A stretch of DNA of 64,000 nucleotides from Elusimicrobia bacterium GWA2_62_23 (GCA_001799635.1 MGTV01000048.1:1-64000); one strand, 5' to 3'; positions 42,365-50,954 are shown, counted from the stretch's first letter. Made by a program: numbers and translations. Notes: generated by a model not told the origin, from the sequence alone.

Positions 42365-43818
42365 CCGAACTGCGCTTCTTCCATTACTTCCTGGCCGTCC
42401 TCTCGGGTTACGGCCTGGCCGCGTCCTTCGCCCCCTGGGGCTACGGGTGGCTGGCCTGGCCGTCGCTGGTGCCGCTCTTCTACGCGGTGCTGGCCAGCCG
42501 CGGGCCCTGGGCGGCCGCCCGTCGGGGCTGGGCCGCGGGGCTCGCTTTCTACATAACCGCCCTGATCTGGATGGCCAACGTGGTGCATTACCTGGCCATC
42601 GTCTTCTGGCTGGTCTTCGCCTTCTGGCTGGCGCTGCACGCCGGCCTCATGCGCGCCCTGTGGGACCTGGGCTGGGAGCACCGGCCCCGTCTCAAGGCTT
42701 TCGCCTGGGCGCTGGCCGCCGGCGCCTGCTGGGCCGGCGTGGAATATTTCCGTTCAGAGCTGTGGCCGCTGCGCTGTCCGTGGCTGGCGCTGGGCTACAG
42801 CCAGACCTATAACCCGGCCATTTTCCAGACCCTCTCCGTCTGGGGAGTGCACGGCCTCTCCGCTTTCATGGTCTCGGCCGGCGCCGCCTGGGCGCTGGCC
42901 CTGCGCCGCCGCGGCCTGCTGCCCGGCGCGCTAGCCGCGGCCGCCCTGGTACTGGCCGTGGCCTGGGGCCGGCACCGCCTGGAGACCGTACTGCCGGAGC
43001 ACGGCGAACCGCTCAAGGTGGCGCTGGTGCAGGCCGAGAACGCCCCTCTGGACCGGCTGGTGAAGTTCAGCCTGGCCCCGGAGGCGCGCGAGGCCGACCT
43101 GCTGGTCTGGCCGGAGTATTCCTTCTACATGCCTTCGGACCCGGCGGGGGAGAAGGCCTTCCTGGAGCACCTGCGCCTGAAACTGAAGCCGTCCAAAGCG
43201 GCCGCCGCCCTGGGCGTGGCGGTGCGGGCGGAGCCGGCGCGCGGCCTGAAGCGCGCTAACTACATCCTTTTCCTGGGCCGCGACAAGCGGCCCGAAGGCC
43301 GCTACGATAAGATGCAGCCGGTGCAGTTCGTGGAAGCCGGCCTCCCGCGCAACCGCGCCCCCGTGCCGGTCAGGACCGCGCTGGGCGACATGGGCCCGCA
43401 GATCTGCTACGACCTGGCTTTCGAAGGCGGCTCCCGGCGCATGGCCGCACAAGGCGCCCGCCTGCTCATCACCCCGACGCTGGACCCCGCCGAGTGGGGG
43501 AAGGTGCAGCACCGCCAGCATTCCGACATGTCGGCGGCCCGCGCCGTGGAATCCGGCCTGTGGCTGGTGCGCGCGGCATCTTCGGGCTGGTCGCAGGTGA
43601 TAGACCGGCTGGGCTTCACGCGGGCCGAGCTGGCCCCGGGCACCGAAGGCGCCCTGGTGGCCACCGCCTACGCCGGGAAAGGCGGGACTTTCTACACCCG
43701 CTTCGGCTGGACGCTGGCCCCGCTCTGCTTCCTGTTCACGCTGGCCGCCGCGGCCCTGCTGTTTTTTAGCCATTTCGGTATTATCGCCGCATCCAAGGGA
43801 GAACACAAACATGACTGA
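42361..43818 (+). CDS. lnt: Apolipoprotein N-acyltransferase
   Basis: 485 residues: N-terminal membrane domain of about seven helices (FASFAPWGYGWLAWPSLVPLFY), periplasmic nitrilase-like domain, and a last helix. Catalytic triad in the expected order: Glu in LVWPEYSF, Lys in YDKMQPVQFVE, Cys in QICYDLAF. Lnt adds the third acyl chain to lipoproteins after Lgt and Lsp. Its presence implies a diderm with mature triacylated lipoproteins, consistent with the lipoproteins in this window. ATG 42361 overlaps the methyltransferase stop; its 3' end overlaps the MFS gene by eight bases. Confidence 0.92.
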   Translation: MTELRFFHYFLAVLSGYGLAASFAPWGYGWLAWPSLVPLFYAVLASRGPWAAARRGWAAGLAFYITALIWMANVVHYLAIVFWLVFAFWLALHAGLMRALWDLGWEHRPRLKAFAWALAAGACWAGVEYFRSELWPLRCPWLALGYSQTYNPAIFQTLSVWGVHGLSAFMVSAGAAWALALRRRGLLPGALAAAALVLAVAWGRHRLETVLPEHGEPLKVALVQAENAPLDRLVKFSLAPEAREADLLVWPEYSFYMPSDPAGEKAFLEHLRLKLKPSKAAAALGVAVRAEPARGLKRANYILFLGRDKRPEGRYDKMQPVQFVEAGLPRNRAPVPVRTALGDMGPQICYDLAFEGGSRRMAAQGARLLITPTLDPAEWGKVQHRQHSDMSAARAVESGLWLVRAASSGWSQVIDRLGFTRAELAPGTEGALVATAYAGKGGTFYTRFGWTLAPLCFLFTLAAAALLFFSHFGIIAASKGEHKHD

Positions 43819-45280
43819 AACCGCCGAGACCTCCTTCATAAGTAAATTCACGGTCCTCAAAGGCTCGCTCAGGGAACTCTGGATCATCTTCGGTACCAAG
43901 ATCATGACCATCCTGGCCTACAGCCTGGTCAATTCCGTGCTGGTGCTGTGGCTCTCCTCCGACCTGCGCCTCTCCGATAAGAGCGCCGGCTGGGTGATAG
44001 GCAGCTGGTCCATCATCATGACCGCCTTTACCGTGATGGTCGGCTCGCTCGTAGACGCGGTGGGCATCAGGAAATCGCTCATCGCCGGCTTCGGGCTGGC
44101 GGCCCTGGCCCGCCTGGTCATGGCCTTCTTCGCCGCGCAATACATCGCGGTGCCGTTCGGCCTCTTCCCGCTGGCGCTCGGCGAAGCCCTGCAGACACCT
44201 GTGATGGTCGCCGCCGTCCGCCGCTTCACCACTACCAAGCAGCGCTCCATCGCCTTCTCGCTCTACTACTCCATGATGAACGTGGGCTTCGCCATAGCGA
44301 GCTACGTGGTGGATAAGGTGCGCGGCGGCCTGGGCGAATACGGGCACTTCACGGTGCCTTTCGTGGGCGTAGAGATCAGCACCTACCAGAGCATCATCCT
44401 GCTGGGCATGCTGTGCACGCTGCCCAACCTCATCCTGACCTGGTTCGCCATGCGCGAAGGCATAGAGGCCACCGACGAGGGCGTGAAGATAACCCCGGCC
44501 GTCACCAAGTACCAGGGCGAGTCTTTCCTGGGCGCGGCCTGGCTCTCGAGCCGGGACGCCATGAAGGACTGGTGGCGCATCTTCGGCTCGCTGTGGACGC
44601 AGCCGACCTTCTACCGCTTCCTGGCCTTCTTCGGCTTCGTGGTGTTCGTGAAGCTGGTGCTCTACCACTTCTACTACACTTTCCCGAAGGTGGTCATCCG
44701 CGAGCTGGGCGAAGGCGCTCCCTTCGCGCGGCTGTTCGGCTTCCTGAACGCCGTGGTGGTGATAGTCCTGGCCCCGGTGGTGGGGGCGCTGACGCAGAAG
44801 TTCACGGCCTACAAGTCGGTGATCATCGGCACCACCATAGCGGCGCTGTCCATCTTCCTGATGGCGCTGCCGCCGGCCATGTTCCAGGGCCTGGCCGACG
44901 GACCCTTCGGCGCGGCCATCTCCTGGTGGCTCGACCTGCCGGCCCCGCTGCACCCGCTTTACGCGGCCATAGTGCTGTGCGTCATAATCTATTCGGTGGG
45001 AGAATCTTTCTACTCGCCCCGGCTGTACGAGTACCCCGCGGCCATAGCGCCCAAGGGGCAGGAAGGGTCCTACATGGCGCTCTCCATGCTGCCGTACTTC
45101 TTCGCCAAGTTCTTCGCGGGCGGCCTCTCGGGCTACCTGCTGGCGGCCTACTGCCCGGCCGAGGGGCCGCGCAACTCCCAGATGATCTGGGTGATAGTGG
45201 CGGGCATGGCCATGCTGACCCCGGTGGGCCTGCTGCTGGCCAAGCGCTATATCCAGGTAAAAGAAGCCGGCCGGGAATAA
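43811..45280 (+). CDS. Major facilitator superfamily transporter
   Basis: 489 residues with twelve predicted membrane segments. MFS traits are VLWLSSDLRLSDKSAGWVIGSW followed by VGSLVDAVGIRKSLIAGFG (motif A region GxxxDxxGxR/K) between helices 2 and 3, and a large central loop. The second half repeats this (VGALTQKFTAYKSVIIG). A long insertion around residues 215-250 follows helix 6. Substrate unknown. It overlaps lnt by eight bases. No terminator is evident; the next 250 bases hold a structured element. Confidence 0.85.
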   Translation: MTETAETSFISKFTVLKGSLRELWIIFGTKIMTILAYSLVNSVLVLWLSSDLRLSDKSAGWVIGSWSIIMTAFTVMVGSLVDAVGIRKSLIAGFGLAALARLVMAFFAAQYIAVPFGLFPLALGEALQTPVMVAAVRRFTTTKQRSIAFSLYYSMMNVGFAIASYVVDKVRGGLGEYGHFTVPFVGVEISTYQSIILLGMLCTLPNLILTWFAMREGIEATDEGVKITPAVTKYQGESFLGAAWLSSRDAMKDWWRIFGSLWTQPTFYRFLAFFGFVVFVKLVLYHFYYTFPKVVIRELGEGAPFARLFGFLNAVVVIVLAPVVGALTQKFTAYKSVIIGTTIAALSIFLMALPPAMFQGLADGPFGAAISWWLDLPAPLHPLYAAIVLCVIIYSVGESFYSPRLYEYPAAIAPKGQEGSYMALSMLPYFFAKFFAGGLSGYLLAAYCPAEGPRNSQMIWVIVAGMAMLTPVGLLLAKRYIQVKEAGRE

Positions 45281-45299
45281 GCAACCCGAAGGCGTGACG

Positions 45300-45453
45300 G
45301 GGGGGCAGGGTTAGCAAAAGCCCCCCGGAAGGCGAGGCTTGCGTAAGCGCCGGGTGGAGCGCGCAACGCACGCGACACAATTCAGCGTTCAAGCCTGAGG
45401 GCGGCAGGCGCGGCCACGGTGTGGCCGACGCCGTTTTTGCGATCCTGCCCCCC
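45300..45453. repeat. Structured intergenic element with long inverted arms
   Basis: ggggggcagg (45300-45309) and the following gcaaaa (45314-45319) pair with tttttgc/cctgcccccc (45434-45453) across a small bulge, enclosing about 115 nt. Inside are gctt gcgt aagc (about 45338-45349) and cggccac ggt gtggccg (about 45410-45426). There is no coding signal. Layout resembles the element at 38253-38372 but arm sequences differ. With flanks it fills the 45281-45529 gap. Confidence 0.45.
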
Positions 45454-45515
45454 TGGCACGCCGACCCCCGCGTTACCTTTGTTACAGGGCCTTTAATATT
45501 CCCTTGTTAATTATC

Positions 45516-45521
45516 TACAAT
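45516..45521 (+). promoter_or_regulatory. -10 box of the acyl-CoA synthetase gene, leaderless
   Basis: TACAAT eight bases before ATG 45530; no Shine-Dalgarno. A weak TTAATA lies 17 bases upstream. Confidence 0.5.
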
Positions 45522-45529
45522 ATGGGAAT

Positions 45530-47152
45530 ATGACCGAACCTAAAGACCTTTACTCATGCCTGGCCAGGACGGCCGAAAGGAACCCTGAGGAGACGGCCTA
45601 CGTGACCGGCGACAAGCGCATGTCCTGGCACGAGGTCCTGTTCTCGGTGGACCGGGCCGCGGACATGTTCTGGCAGCTGGGCCTGCGCAAAGGCGACCGC
45701 GCGGCCATAGTGCTGCGCAACTCCCCCGAATTCATCATTTCCTACTTCGCCATGGCCAAGATAGGCGCGGTGGCCGTGCCGATCAACTACCTGGTCTCCA
45801 AAGGCGAGGAGATCTCCTACATCCTGGAGAATTCCTCCTGCAAGGGCGTGGTTACGGAGAAGGAGTTCGTGAAGAACTACATCTCGGTCAAGAAGAACCT
45901 GCCCGGGCTCAAGTTCATCGTCTCCGCCGACTTCTGCGGCCTCGACGGCGTGGTGGATTTCTGGCAGTACCTCAAGCACGCCCATTACCATCCGCAGACC
46001 CAGAAACCGGCCGCCGACGAGCACGACCTGGCGTCCATCCTCTACACCTCCGGCACCACCGGCCACCCCAAGGGCGTGCTCCTGACGCACCATAACATGG
46101 CCGAGAACGCCAAGTCGGCCATTTCCGTCATAGACCCCACCAAGAAGGACGTCTTCATGGCGCTGCTGCCCATGTTCCACACCTTCTCGTGGACCGGCAA
46201 CGTGATAGCGCCCATCCTGATGGGCTGCAAGACCATGATAGTGAAGAGCATCACGCCGCCCAAGCCCTGGCTGCAGGCCATGGGCCGCGAAGGCGTCACC
46301 ATCATGATAGCCGTGCCGCAGATCTACGGTGTGCTGGCCAAGGAAGCACGCGGCCTCAAGAAGTTCTTCCTGAAGTTCTGGAGCCTGCGCAAGGTGCGCT
46401 TCTGCCTGTCCGGCGCCGCGCCGCTCAACAAGACCATCACCGACCACTTCCACAAGGCCTTCGGCCTGCACATCCTCGAAGGCTACGGCCTCACCGAGAC
46501 CAGCCCGGTGGTCACCATCAACCCGCCCAAGGGCCGCAAGCACGGCTCGGTGGGCCGCGCCATCCCCGGCGTGAAGATCCGCATAGTGGACGAGACCGGC
46601 GCCCACCTCAAGCACGGCGAGGAGGGGGAGATCTGCGTGATGGGCCCCAACATCACCCGGGGCTACCACGGCAACGACCAGGCCACCAGGGAACTGTTCA
46701 CCCAGGACGGCTGGCTCAAGACCGGCGACATCGGCGTGCTGGATTCCGACGGCTTCCTGTTCATCCGCGACCGCAAGAAGGACATGGTCATAGTAAAGGG
46801 ACTCAAGGTCTTCCCGGCGCAGATAGAGCACACCATCTGCACGCACCCCAAGGTGCTGGAGAACGCCGTGATCGGCATCCCGGACGGCAGCGGCAACGAG
46901 ACCATGAAGTGCTTCGTGGTGGCCAAACCCGACACCGCCCTGGAGAAGGCCGAGATCATGCAGTTCATAAAGGCCAATTTCGACGCCTACAAGCGCCCCC
47001 GCGACGTGGAGATAGTCAGCGCCCTGCCCAAGAACGCCCTGCAGAAGGTGCTCAAGCGCGAGCTGCTGCGCAAGGAACTGGAGAAGAGGGCGGCGGCGGC
47101 CGCTCCCGTCCACGCCCACGCTCACGAGAAACCGGCGCACACGCGCCATTGA
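45530..47152 (+). CDS. Acyl-CoA synthetase (AMP-dependent ligase, FadD-like)
   Basis: 540 residues. It activates a carboxylic acid with ATP to acyl-AMP, then to a thioester. Motifs: P-loop-like YTSGTTGHPKGVLLTH (about 172), LHILEGYGLTETSPVVTINP (about 315), DGWLKTGDIG and RKKDMVIVKGLKVFPAQIE (hinge, about 420-430), and the catalytic Lys near the C-terminus in KNALQKVLKREL. The tail is His-rich (HAHAHEKPAHTRH), possibly metal-binding. Length and pattern fit medium/long-chain acyl-CoA ligases. It could feed acyl units to the synthase at the start of the window; this is speculative. Confidence 0.92.
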   Translation: MTEPKDLYSCLARTAERNPEETAYVTGDKRMSWHEVLFSVDRAADMFWQLGLRKGDRAAIVLRNSPEFIISYFAMAKIGAVAVPINYLVSKGEEISYILENSSCKGVVTEKEFVKNYISVKKNLPGLKFIVSADFCGLDGVVDFWQYLKHAHYHPQTQKPAADEHDLASILYTSGTTGHPKGVLLTHHNMAENAKSAISVIDPTKKDVFMALLPMFHTFSWTGNVIAPILMGCKTMIVKSITPPKPWLQAMGREGVTIMIAVPQIYGVLAKEARGLKKFFLKFWSLRKVRFCLSGAAPLNKTITDHFHKAFGLHILEGYGLTETSPVVTINPPKGRKHGSVGRAIPGVKIRIVDETGAHLKHGEEGEICVMGPNITRGYHGNDQATRELFTQDGWLKTGDIGVLDSDGFLFIRDRKKDMVIVKGLKVFPAQIEHTICTHPKVLENAVIGIPDGSGNETMKCFVVAKPDTALEKAEIMQFIKANFDAYKRPRDVEIVSALPKNALQKVLKRELLRKELEKRAAAAAPVHAHAHEKPAHTRH

Positions 47153-47186
47153 AGCCGCCCCGTCGGCGGCAGTAAGGCCCCTTCGC

Positions 47187-48668
47187 ATGAAACTCGCGGC
47201 AAGCATCCTCGGCGTTTTTCCCGAAACCTGGCTGGTAGGCGGCGCCCTGCGCGACGCCCTGCTCAAACGCCCCTTCAAGGACATAGACCTGGCCGTACCG
47301 CCTTCCGCGGATTTCTCCCGGAAGGTGGAACGCCTTGCCCGCGTCCTGGACGCGGCCTGCTTCCTGCTCGACGAGGAGACCCAGGTCTGGCGCCTCTCGG
47401 CCCGCGCCAAACCCTCCTTCCAGCTGGACATCATGCCTTTCGTGGGCGGCACCCTGGCCAGCGACCTGGCCCGCAGGGATTTCACAGTGAACGCCATAGC
47501 CTGCCGCCTCTCGCCCGGGGACGACTTCAAAGCGGACAGGAAAACCGGGGATTTCACTTTCAAGCCGGCGCGCGCCGCGCTGCAGGACCCCTTCGGGGGA
47601 ATGAAAGACCTGGCGGCGAAGCGCCTCAGGACCGTTGCTTCCGACGTTTTCACCAAGGACCCGGTGCGGCTGCTGCGCGCTTTCCGCATAGCCTCGGCGC
47701 TGGACCTGGAGATCTCGCCGGCCGCCCTGAAGGCCATAAAGAAACACGCCGCCCTGATCAGGCGGCCCGCCCCCGAGCGGGTGCGCGAAGAGCTCATGCG
47801 CCTCCTGGAAAGCCCCGAGTCCTGCCGGTGGCTCGCGCTGATGCACAAGTACGGCCTGCTGACCGCCGTCTTCCCCGACCTGGCCGCCCAGGAAGGCTGC
47901 GCCGTGAACTATTACGGCAGAGGCGGGGTCCTGAAGCATACCCTGCAGGTAGTGGAAAGGGTGGACGACCTGTTCGGCGATCTTGCCGGCTGGCTGCCCG
48001 AGGCGAAAAAACTCCTCCCGTTGCTGCCCCAGCCGCGCCTGCTCAAGTTCGCGGCGCTGCTGCACGACATAGCCAAGCCGCCCAAGGCCGCCATGATAAA
48101 AGGCCGGCTGCGCTTCTTCGGCCACGAGGAGTTCGGGGCCGGGATGGCGGAGAAGGTAATGGAAGACCTGCGCTTTCCCCGCGAGGAGATCCGCCTGGTC
48201 TCCAGGGTCATAGGGGCGCACCTGCGCCCCGGCAACCTGGCCGCCAACGACGCGATCTCGGACAGGGCCATGTTCCGCTTCTTCCGCACCATGGGCGACT
48301 ACACGGTACCCCTGCTGGCCCTGAGCTGGGCCGACCACGCCAGCTACGTTTCCTCCGAGCAGCTGAAAAAATTCAGAAAGAAGCTGCACGACGCTCCGGC
48401 CCCGCTCAAGCCCGGGCTGCCTTACAATTCCCCGGTGAAGACCCTGCGCTACATGCAGGTGCTGAGCCTGCTGCTGAAAACTTACGTGAAGAAAACCCTC
48501 AAGCTGGCGGCCACCCGCCTGGTGGACGGCAACGACGTGATCCGCGCCCTGAAGCTGCCCGAAGGCCCGCGGGTGGGCGAGCTGCTCGACAAGGTGCGAC
48601 TGCTGCAGTTCGAGGGGAAGGTGAAGACCAGGGAGCAGGCCCTGAAGGCGCTGAAAGGCATGCGCTGA
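47187..48668 (+). CDS. CCA tRNA nucleotidyltransferase/poly(A) polymerase family with HD domain
   Basis: 493 residues. Head domain: LVGGALRDALLKRPFKDIDLAV with the GG and DxD catalytic motifs (about 18-37), RRDFTVNAIA, DPFGGMKDLAAKRLR, and DPVRLLRAFRIASAL (template-binding arm). A C-terminal HD-type phosphohydrolase region has GRGGVLKHTLQVVERV and LHDIAKPPKAAMI with HD (LLHDIAKP) metal ligands. Class II CCA enzymes with HD domains repair tRNA 3' ends; poly(A) polymerase function cannot be excluded. The tRNA-Gly gene in this window lacks an encoded CCA, so a CCA enzyme is required. AAGG near 47172 may serve as its ribosome site. Confidence 0.88.
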   Translation: MKLAASILGVFPETWLVGGALRDALLKRPFKDIDLAVPPSADFSRKVERLARVLDAACFLLDEETQVWRLSARAKPSFQLDIMPFVGGTLASDLARRDFTVNAIACRLSPGDDFKADRKTGDFTFKPARAALQDPFGGMKDLAAKRLRTVASDVFTKDPVRLLRAFRIASALDLEISPAALKAIKKHAALIRRPAPERVREELMRLLESPESCRWLALMHKYGLLTAVFPDLAAQEGCAVNYYGRGGVLKHTLQVVERVDDLFGDLAGWLPEAKKLLPLLPQPRLLKFAALLHDIAKPPKAAMIKGRLRFFGHEEFGAGMAEKVMEDLRFPREEIRLVSRVIGAHLRPGNLAANDAISDRAMFRFFRTMGDYTVPLLALSWADHASYVSSEQLKKFRKKLHDAPAPLKPGLPYNSPVKTLRYMQVLSLLLKTYVKKTLKLAATRLVDGNDVIRALKLPEGPRVGELLDKVRLLQFEGKVKTREQALKALKGMR

Positions 48669-48690
48669 ACCCGGTCTGCGTTTTTACCCT

Positions 48691-48720
48691 AAAGGCCCAT
48701 ACGCGTATGGGCCTTTTTAT
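48691..48720 (+). terminator. Rho-independent terminator
   Basis: A perfect palindrome aaaggcccata-cgcg-tatgggccttt (48691-48716) with T-rich tail, 22 bases after the preceding stop. Confidence 0.92.
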
Positions 48721-48802
48721 TTCCCAAAACCGCCCCCGCGGGCCCGGGCGGGGAGCGGAGGATAAAGGTAGACTATATAGAGTAGCAGGAGGCTAACCTT
48801 AT

Positions 48803-49432
48803 ATGAACAAGAACTTCGCGCTTTCGGCCGTGCTGGTTTTCGCGACCGGTCTGGGGCTGGCTTTCGCCGGCGTGCAGGAGCCCGCGCTCCCCGGCACCCC
48901 CGCCGCCGAAGTAAAACAGGAAGACCCTAAAGCCCGCGAATTCAAGGACATCCTTTTCAAGCTCGTGCGCCAGGACGAATATCTCGACGAAGCGCTCGAG
49001 ACCATAGACGCCTCCAACGGCCGCATGAGCGCTCACGACCTGTCGGCCATGGGCCTGAGCCTCAAGATGATCTCCAACAACCTCCGCTACGTAGCCTCGC
49101 GCAACAAAGCCGAGTTCCACGCCGTGCAGCCCGGTTCGCCCAACGCCAGGTACATCAACACCATCTTCAGCTACAGCCGCAAGGTCAACCGCAAGGCGGG
49201 CCGGGTGGGCGCGCTGGTGGCGCTGATGGCCGCCAAGAACAAGAAGCGCGCCGCCATGCGCGACGCGGTCTCGTCCAGGAAAGGCGGCAAAAAAGTCAAA
49301 GGCAAAAAAATAGCCCAGATCCTCGAGGAGCAGAAGGCCATGGACGCGCTGGCCGCCGACGCCAGGGAACTGCGCGCCGCCTCCCGCGGCCTCAACGCCA
49401 CCAGCAAGTGGCTCTATATCGCCGCCAAATAA
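48803..49432 (+). CDS. Exported helical protein of unknown function
   Basis: 209 residues. Signal peptide (MNKNFALSAVLVFATGLGLAFAG). The rest is mostly helical and basic: REFKDILFKLVRQDEYLDEALETID, YINTIFSYSRKVNRKAGRVGALVALM, KRAAMRDAVSSRKGGKKVKGKK, ILEEQKAMDALAADARELRAASRGL. No family recognised. AGGAGG (48787-48792) precedes ATG 48803. A possible -10 TATATA (48774-48779) gives it its own transcript; terminators lie on both sides, so it is monocistronic. Confidence 0.7.
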   Translation: MNKNFALSAVLVFATGLGLAFAGVQEPALPGTPAAEVKQEDPKAREFKDILFKLVRQDEYLDEALETIDASNGRMSAHDLSAMGLSLKMISNNLRYVASRNKAEFHAVQPGSPNARYINTIFSYSRKVNRKAGRVGALVALMAAKNKKRAAMRDAVSSRKGGKKVKGKKIAQILEEQKAMDALAADARELRAASRGLNATSKWLYIAAK

Positions 49433-49456
49433 CGCCTCCCGCGCGCGCGAAAAAAC

Positions 49457-49487
49457 TCCCCCGCCCGAAACGGCGGGGGATTTTTTT
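49457..49487 (+). terminator. Rho-independent terminator
   Basis: tcccccgcc (49457-49465) pairs with ggcggggga (49472-49480), then seven T. The T-run almost touches the folE -10 box. Confidence 0.92.
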
Positions 49488-49488
49488 G

Positions 49489-49494
49489 TAAAAT
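49489..49494 (+). promoter_or_regulatory. -10 box of folE, leaderless
   Basis: TAAAAT six bases before ATG 49501; no Shine-Dalgarno and only two bases from the upstream terminator. Confidence 0.55.
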
Positions 49495-49500
49495 TTAAGC

Positions 49501-50055
49501 ATGAAAGACCCGCTTGAAACCGCCACGCTCCAAATTTTGAAAGCGCTGGGTGAGAACCCCGCGCGCGAGGGCCTCAAAAAAACGCCCATGCGCGTGGCCC
49601 GCGCCCTGCGCGAGATAACCTCCGGCTACGGGGCCGACATGAACAAGGTCTTCAACAACGCCTTCTTTAAAGCGGACTACCGCGAGATGGTGATAGTGAA
49701 GGACATCGCCTTCTACTCGCTCTGCGAGCACCACATGCTGCCCTTCTTCGGCAAAGCGCACATCGCCTATATCCCCAACGGCCGCATAGTGGGCCTCTCC
49801 AAGATCCCGCGCCTCGTGGAGACCTTCGCGCGGCGCCTGCAGGTGCAGGAACGCCTCACCGAGGAGATCGCCGACACGCTCTACAAAGTGCTCAAACCCC
49901 GCGGGGTGGGCGTGGTCATGGAGGCCGAGCATCTCTGCGTGAGCATGCGGGGGGTAAAGAACGAAACCTCTTTCGCCACTACCAGCTCCATGCTGGGAAC
50001 TTTCCGCACAGACAGCAAGGTGCGCGGGGAGTTCCTGAACCTTATAAAGAGATAA
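49501..50055 (+). CDS. folE: GTP cyclohydrolase I
   Basis: 184 residues, usual length. It converts GTP to 7,8-dihydroneopterin triphosphate, first step to folate or tetrahydropterins. Zinc ligands are C75 and H78 in SLCEHHMLPF and C146 in EAEHLCVSMRGV; GRIVGLSKIPRLVE and the C-terminal TTSSMLGTFR are family invariants. Start fixed by the leaderless -10 just upstream and the conserved length. It is monocistronic between a terminator and the tRNA-Gly region. Confidence 0.96.
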   Translation: MKDPLETATLQILKALGENPAREGLKKTPMRVARALREITSGYGADMNKVFNNAFFKADYREMVIVKDIAFYSLCEHHMLPFFGKAHIAYIPNGRIVGLSKIPRLVETFARRLQVQERLTEEIADTLYKVLKPRGVGVVMEAEHLCVSMRGVKNETSFATTSSMLGTFRTDSKVRGEFLNLIKR

Positions 50056-50123
50056 TAATATTATTGTTGAATTCTAAAATACTTTTAAGTAGAATTTACG
50101 GGTCGTGAGTTTTTTGGGCTTTC

Positions 50124-50194
50124 GCGGGTGTAGTTCAATGGTAGAACGAGTGCTTCCCAAGCATTAGACGTGGGTTCGATTCCCATCACCCGCT
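50124..50194 (+). tRNA. tRNA-Gly (anticodon CCC)
   Basis: Acceptor arm GCGGGTG (50124-50130) pairs with CACCCGC (50187-50193) plus discriminator T. Anticodon loop TTCCCAA gives anticodon CCC. The D-arm (GTAGTTCAATGGTAGAAC) and T-arm (TGGGTTCGATTCCCA) are canonical. No CCA is encoded. The 3' end is copied in inverted form 60 bases downstream. It lies in the 343-base gap between folE and the CBM48 gene, which otherwise holds only the repeats listed next. Confidence 0.95.
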
Positions 50195-50276
50195 TTCGCT
50201 CTTTTTAAAAAAACTATTCGTATCCGTTCGTGGGGTCGGTTAAATTGTAGGGCTAGCGAAAGCGGGTGATGGGAAT
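50179..50276. repeat. 22-bp perfect inverted repeat of the tRNA-Gly 3' end
   Basis: Bases 50179-50200 (tRNA 3' end plus six flanking bases) are repeated exactly in inverted orientation at 50255-50276. Bases beyond the arms do not pair, so it is exactly 22 bp. Nine bases, tcacccgct, occur a third time near 50311-50319. It could form a hairpin with a 54-nt loop or mark past recombination at the tRNA. Confidence 0.85.
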
Positions 50277-50291
50277 TTCCTTATGACTGCA

Positions 50292-50366
50292 GCTCGCTGA
50301 CGCTCGCATGTCACCCGCTATCAGAGGTTTAAGAGTTCGCTAACGCTCACTATCAGAGTTTTAAGA
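50292..50366. repeat. Degenerate tandem repeat downstream of tRNA-Gly
   Basis: Unit A (50292-50334) and unit B (50335-50366) share tcgct-acgctc and ctatcagag-ttt-aaga. Unit A has an extra piece of about ten bases that includes tcacccgc. Not coding. Confidence 0.7.
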
Positions 50367-50398
50367 ACCGCAGAAGAATTTTGGGGATTTATCAAGAA

Positions 50399-50890
50399 AT
50401 GACGAAATCAAAAACATTCTGGGCTGTTGCGGCGATCACCAGCCTGGCGGTAATGGCTTTTGCCGGCTTCTCCATTTATGAGCGGCTGTCGCTGCATATG
50501 TCGGGGGATACCATAGAGGTCCGCCCCGTGCCCGTCCCGGCCGACCAGCCGGCGGGGGAAACCGTGGAGGAGGCCAAGGCCCCCGAAGAGGTTAAAGAGA
50601 CCGCGGCCGCCGCGCCGGCCAAGGAAAAAGAAGAAGCCGACGACGGCCGGATCAAGGCTGTAAAGACCGTTTTCGAGTACAAGGACGCCAAGGCCAAGTC
50701 CGTGAAGATCGCCGGCAGCTTCACCTCCTGGAAAGACAAGGCCATGACCAAGAAGAACGGCGTCTGGAAAGCCGAGATCTACATCCTGCCCGGCACCTAT
50801 CCCTACCACTTCAACGTGGACGGGAAGAAGAAACTGGACCCGGGTAAACCCAAGGCGCCTACCGGCGACTCGCTGGTGGACGTCAACTAG
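50399..50890 (+). CDS. Membrane-anchored protein with CBM48/AMPK-type glycogen-binding domain
   Basis: 163 residues from ATG 50399 (a TTG at 50381 is the longer alternative). One N-terminal membrane helix (WAVAAITSLAVMAFAGFSIY), then a Pro/Glu/Ala-rich linker (about 45-85) and a CBM48-like domain: VFEYKDAKAKSVKIAGSFTSWKDKAMTKKNGVWKAEIYILPGTYPYHFNVDG. The Trp and the 'W-K-x-x-M-x-K' pattern correspond to the sugar-binding region of AMPK-beta and isoamylase N-domains. The domain is probably outside the cytoplasm, an unusual place. It directly precedes the kelch/FN3 giant gene by 64 bases. Confidence 0.75.
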   Translation: MTKSKTFWAVAAITSLAVMAFAGFSIYERLSLHMSGDTIEVRPVPVPADQPAGETVEEAKAPEEVKETAAAAPAKEKEEADDGRIKAVKTVFEYKDAKAKSVKIAGSFTSWKDKAMTKKNGVWKAEIYILPGTYPYHFNVDGKKKLDPGKPKAPTGDSLVDVN

Positions 50891-50954
50891 GTCTTTTTAA
50901 CCGAACCGTAACAAAGTTGTAACAGGTTTCCTGTAGACTATCTTGGGCGCTACT

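Noticed and set aside
50292..50366. CRISPR array downstream of tRNA-Gly
   Set aside because: Only two degenerate units, no regular spacers, no cas genes.
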